The position numbers and the translations under genes were made by a program. Shown piece after piece: positions 5,087 through 6,726 of a stretch of DNA of 6,726 bases. The stretch covers positions 1 to 6,726 of the forward strand of contig DGDY01000082.1 in NCBI GenBank assembly GCA_002385675.1, read 5' to 3'. How positions within the stretch are numbered: position 1 is the stretch's first letter; every line of letters starts with the position of its first letter. A model generated the notes under the pieces. The model searched no databases. It saw nothing but the letters and a program-made list of their open reading frames with translations, and was not told the DNA's origin. Origin of the DNA: Anaerolineales bacterium UBA3940. Its GTDB lineage: Bacteria; Chloroflexota; Anaerolineae; Aggregatilineales; UBA3940.

Positions 5087-5425
5087 TAGTTGCATACGTG
5101 CACAGGCTGTGATGGAGACGGGTCTGCGGCATCACGGCGCCAACAGGGAGGCAGGGCCACCGACTGAGAGCCCCGCCGGGTAGTCCGCCGCAGGCGTTCC
5201 CTCCGGAGCCGACGGGTGAACGGCATGGCGCAAGCACCATGCTTCCAGTAGCCCGCTCCGGGTGGCCCGCCGTTACACGGGCAGCCAATCGCGGGGCAGG
5301 ATACCTGCCGCGCCGTTGGTCAGATAAGCGAGGCCCGCCCGACCGGGCGGCCTAAGCAGGGTGGTACCGCGCGAGCCACGCAGCAATCTGCGGCTCTCGT
5401 CCCTGATGGGGATGAGGGCTTTTTT
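5087..5425 (+). ncRNA. T-box riboswitch leader of pheS, Phe (UUC) specifier
   Basis: The consensus T-box AGGGTGGTACCGCG lies at 5358-5371. Its UGGU (5362-5365) can pair with an ACCA tRNA end, fitting the A discriminator usual for tRNA-Phe. Stem I can be drawn: GGCU 5105-5108 with AGCC 5207-5210, GGAG 5114-5117 with CUCC 5201-5204, GUCUGCGGC 5122-5130 with GCCGCAGGC 5187-5195, and a distal GGGC/GCCC hairpin (5154-5173) closing a 12-base loop. UUC at 5197-5199 falls on the 3' side of the internal loop just below the long helix, the specifier position, and agrees with the downstream gene. Further hairpins occur at 5223-5242, 5265-5282, 5295-5309 and 5331-5353. Antiterminator: AGGG 5358-5361 pairs with CCCU 5401-5404 using bases that also form the terminator. 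Uncharged tRNA-Phe should therefore permit read-through into pheS. Exact ends are estimates. Confidence 0.93.
5394..5425 (+). terminator. Intrinsic terminator of the T-box leader
   Basis: CTCTCGTCCC (5394-5403) pairs with GGGATGAGGG (5409-5418) over ten pairs including two G-U, with a five-base loop, followed by GC then six T (5420-5425). The 5' strand includes the CGTCCC needed by the antiterminator, so the two folds exclude each other. A smaller hairpin, GAGCC..GCAG/CTGC..GGCTC (5373-5396), overlaps its base and may act as a folding intermediate. Confidence 0.88.
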
Positions 5426-5537
5426 GTTTGGCTGGTGGCGTATAGCTTATGGCTGATAGCATGTACGCGAGCGAGCCGTTTACTATGATTAGAGATCAGG
5501 GGCAGGCCAGCCCTCGGAGGGGACTTCGCAGCTTTTA

Positions 5538-5559
5538 GCCGGGGAATGAACTCCCCGGC
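5538..5559. repeat. Perfect 8-bp hairpin between the T-box terminator and the pheS RBS
   Basis: GCCGGGGA (5538-5545) and TCCCCGGC (5552-5559) pair perfectly around a six-base loop, 33 bases upstream of the pheS Shine-Dalgarno. There is no T-run, so it is not a terminator. It may be a REP-like dispersed element or an mRNA 5' structure affecting stability. The remaining spacer (5426-5537) holds no gene; it has only a short iteration of TATAGCT/TATGGCT/GATAGC-like words near 5445-5460. Confidence 0.55.
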
Positions 5560-5591
5560 GCTAGTCCGCGCGACGCGAACAGAAAGACGCT

Positions 5592-5598
5592 GGAGGAA
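5592..5598 (+). promoter_or_regulatory. Shine-Dalgarno GGAGGAA that decides the pheS start
   Basis: GGAGG lies 6 bases before ATG 5603. It selects this start over the in-frame ATG at 5546, which sits in a hairpin loop without a ribosome binding site. Confidence 0.8.
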
Positions 5599-5602
5599 GC
5601 AG

Positions 5603-6628
5603 ATGCTCGACAGATTAGAAACCATCCGAACCGAGACGCTCGCCGCGCTCGACGGCGTGACCAGCAGCGAGGCGCTGCGTGCGCTTTACAACCAGACGGT
5701 CGGCAAGCGCGGTGAGATCACCACGATCCTGCGCTCGATTGGCAGCCTGGACCCCGCCGAGCGCCCCGCCGTCGGCAAGCGCGCCAACGAGGTCCGGCAG
5801 GAGCTTGAGGCGGCCTTCGCGGAGCGCGAGGAACTGATCAAGTCGCGGGAGCTGGCGCAGAGCCTGGAGGAAGGCGCGCTCGACGTGACGCTGCCCGGTC
5901 GGCCCATCGTCATGGGGCGGCTGCACCCGGCGACGCAGACGCTCCGCCAGATCTACGCCATCTGGGCCGATATGGGCTTCCAGGTGTACCGCAGCCGGGA
6001 TGTCGAGGAAGACGAGGTGAACTTCACGCTGCTGAACATCCCGCCCTACCACCCGGCCCGCGACATGTGGGACACCTTCCACACGACGGAGGAGGGCGTC
6101 ATCCTGCGCACGCACACCTCGCCGGGGCAGATCCATGCCATGCGCGAGTACGCGCCGGAGCCCATCCGCGTGATCCTGCCGGGCATGTGCTACCGCTTCG
6201 AGCAGATCAGCGCGCGCAGCGAGATCCAGTTCCATCAGGTCGAGGGGCTGGCCATCGGGCGCAACATCCGCATGACGGACCTCAAGGGCACGATGGCCGA
6301 GTTCGCGCGGCGGCTCTACGGCCCTGAGCGGCAGGTGCGCTACCGCGCCTCGCACTTCCCCTTCACCGAGCCGAGCATGGAGGTGGATGTCGAGTGCGCA
6401 CTGTGCGACGGCGAGGGCTGCCCGGTGTGCAAGTACACCGGCTGGCTGGAGATCGGCGGTGCGGGGATGGTTCACCCGGTTGTGCTGAAGAACGGCGGCT
6501 ACGACCCGAAGGTGTTCTCCGGCTTCGCCTTCGGCATCGGCCCGGAGCGCATCACCATGCAGATGCACGCTATTCAGGACATCCGCAACTTCTGGGCCAA
6601 CGACCTGCGCTTCCTGGAGCAGTTCTAG
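5603..6628 (+). CDS. pheS: Phenylalanyl-tRNA synthetase alpha subunit
   Basis: This 341-residue protein charges tRNA-Phe with phenylalanine as part of the cytoplasmic alpha2-beta2 enzyme; the length is normal. The N-terminal part (about 1-85) is the tRNA-binding coiled-coil arm (ALYNQTVGKRGEITTILRSI). The class II catalytic core follows: HPATQTLRQIYAIWADMGF, the entry HTSPGQIHAMREY, motif 2 around MCYRFEQISARSEIQFHQVEG, and motif 3 GFAFGIGPERITMQMHAIQD, then IRNFWANDLRFLEQF at the end. A CxxC...CxxC segment (CALCDGEGCPVCKYTGW) before GAGMVHPVVL is a known feature of many bacterial PheS proteins. ATG 5603 has a strong RBS; an in-frame ATG at 5546 would add 19 non-conserved residues. Expression should rise when tRNA-Phe is uncharged, through the T-box leader. 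pheT is expected downstream but lies outside the window. Codon use is strongly G/C-ending, in contrast to the triad. Confidence 0.97.
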   Translation: MLDRLETIRTETLAALDGVTSSEALRALYNQTVGKRGEITTILRSIGSLDPAERPAVGKRANEVRQELEAAFAEREELIKSRELAQSLEEGALDVTLPGRPIVMGRLHPATQTLRQIYAIWADMGFQVYRSRDVEEDEVNFTLLNIPPYHPARDMWDTFHTTEEGVILRTHTSPGQIHAMREYAPEPIRVILPGMCYRFEQISARSEIQFHQVEGLAIGRNIRMTDLKGTMAEFARRLYGPERQVRYRASHFPFTEPSMEVDVECALCDGEGCPVCKYTGWLEIGGAGMVHPVVLKNGGYDPKVFSGFAFGIGPERITMQMHAIQDIRNFWANDLRFLEQF

Positions 6629-6635
6629 CGCCCCC

Positions 6636-6712
6636 GGTGGAACCCCCACCAGCAACCTTCCGGGTTGCCCCTCCCCCTTGCAAGGGGGAGGAAGGATCGC
6701 AGCCTGGGCTGC
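6636..6712. repeat. Cluster of inverted repeats after pheS, including a perfect 22-bp palindrome
   Basis: In order: GGTGG 6636-6640 with CCACC 6646-6650; GCAACC 6652-6657 with GGTTGC 6663-6668; a perfect palindrome 6670-6691 centred on TTGCAA and flanked by runs of C and G; and GCAGCC 6699-6704 with GGCTGC 6707-6712. No T-run follows, so it is not a classical terminator and transcription could continue to a downstream pheT. C-run/TTGCAA/G-run palindromes of this kind are common as dispersed intergenic elements in G+C-rich genomes; that assignment is from memory. The element may extend past the window. Confidence 0.6.
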
Positions 6713-6726
6713 GGGTCAGGAGGGGG

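Noticed and set aside
4870..5288. Minus-strand open frames across the T-box leader and the start of DUF4440
   Set aside because: They cross a clear promoter and a structured RNA; the translations are Arg/Pro-rich without family resemblance.
5484..5489. TATGAT as a second, T-box-independent pheS promoter
   Set aside because: No acceptable -35 hexamer at 16-18 bases upstream.
5615..6655. Long minus-strand open frame (346 codons) opposite pheS
   Set aside because: It is the antisense shadow of a G+C-rich gene with strong codon bias; its Leu/Arg/Ala/His-rich translation matches no family and it lacks an RBS.
1..6726. CRISPR array, tRNA or rRNA gene, integrase or IS transposase
   Set aside because: No regularly spaced repeats, no tRNA-like cloverleaf (the leader folds as a T-box), and no recombinase motifs in any credible frame.

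Overview
The window comes from a high-G+C bacterial chromosome. The PheS sequence, the T-box-regulated pheS, the DUF4440 gene and the style of the intergenic palindromes suggest a Chloroflexota-like organism, but this is a weak inference because no taxonomic marker was compared. G+C-rich flanks (1-960 and about 4560-6726) enclose a visibly A+T-richer block (about 960-4500) that uses TTA and other A/T-ending codons freely, unlike pheS. The block looks horizontally acquired.

Left flank: the 3' end of a ComM/YifB-type Mg-chelatase-like ATPase gene (1-201), an imperfect inverted repeat (201-277), a VOC-fold (glyoxalase/bleomycin-resistance superfamily) gene (355-792), and a second, frameshifted copy of the ComM 3' end (839-957).

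Central block: a sigma70-type promoter whose -35 lies in a bulged dyad (1004-1056) drives a tight three-gene operon. The genes encode a TerY-like vWA protein with an intact MIDAS (1106-1942), a PP2C-family phosphatase starting one base after the vWA stop (1944-2699), and an unusual Ser/Thr kinase starting two bases later (2702-4471). The kinase continues into an OB-fold-like domain, a long T/S/P/Q-rich linker and a C-terminal membrane anchor. This is the vWA/PP2C/kinase 'TerY phosphorylation triad' (TerY-P), also seen as E. coli yegL/yegK(pphC)/yegI, a group linked to stress and anti-phage defence. The three proteins probably form a phosphorylation/dephosphorylation switch built on the vWA protein and, through the kinase tail, placed at the membrane.

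Right boundary: the 5' part of a DUF4385 gene is cut off after its GRGEQGV motif and runs into the tail of a convergent DUF4440 (SnoaL/NTF2-like) gene (4638-5009, minus strand). The ancestral locus was therefore rearranged on both sides of the block.

Right flank: a strong promoter (5051-5080) begins a T-box leader (about 5087-5425) with a UUC (Phe) specifier, a UGGU tRNA-acceptor bulge, a consensus T-box and a competing intrinsic terminator. It controls pheS (5603-6628). The window ends in three consecutive inverted repeats, including a perfect 22-bp palindrome.
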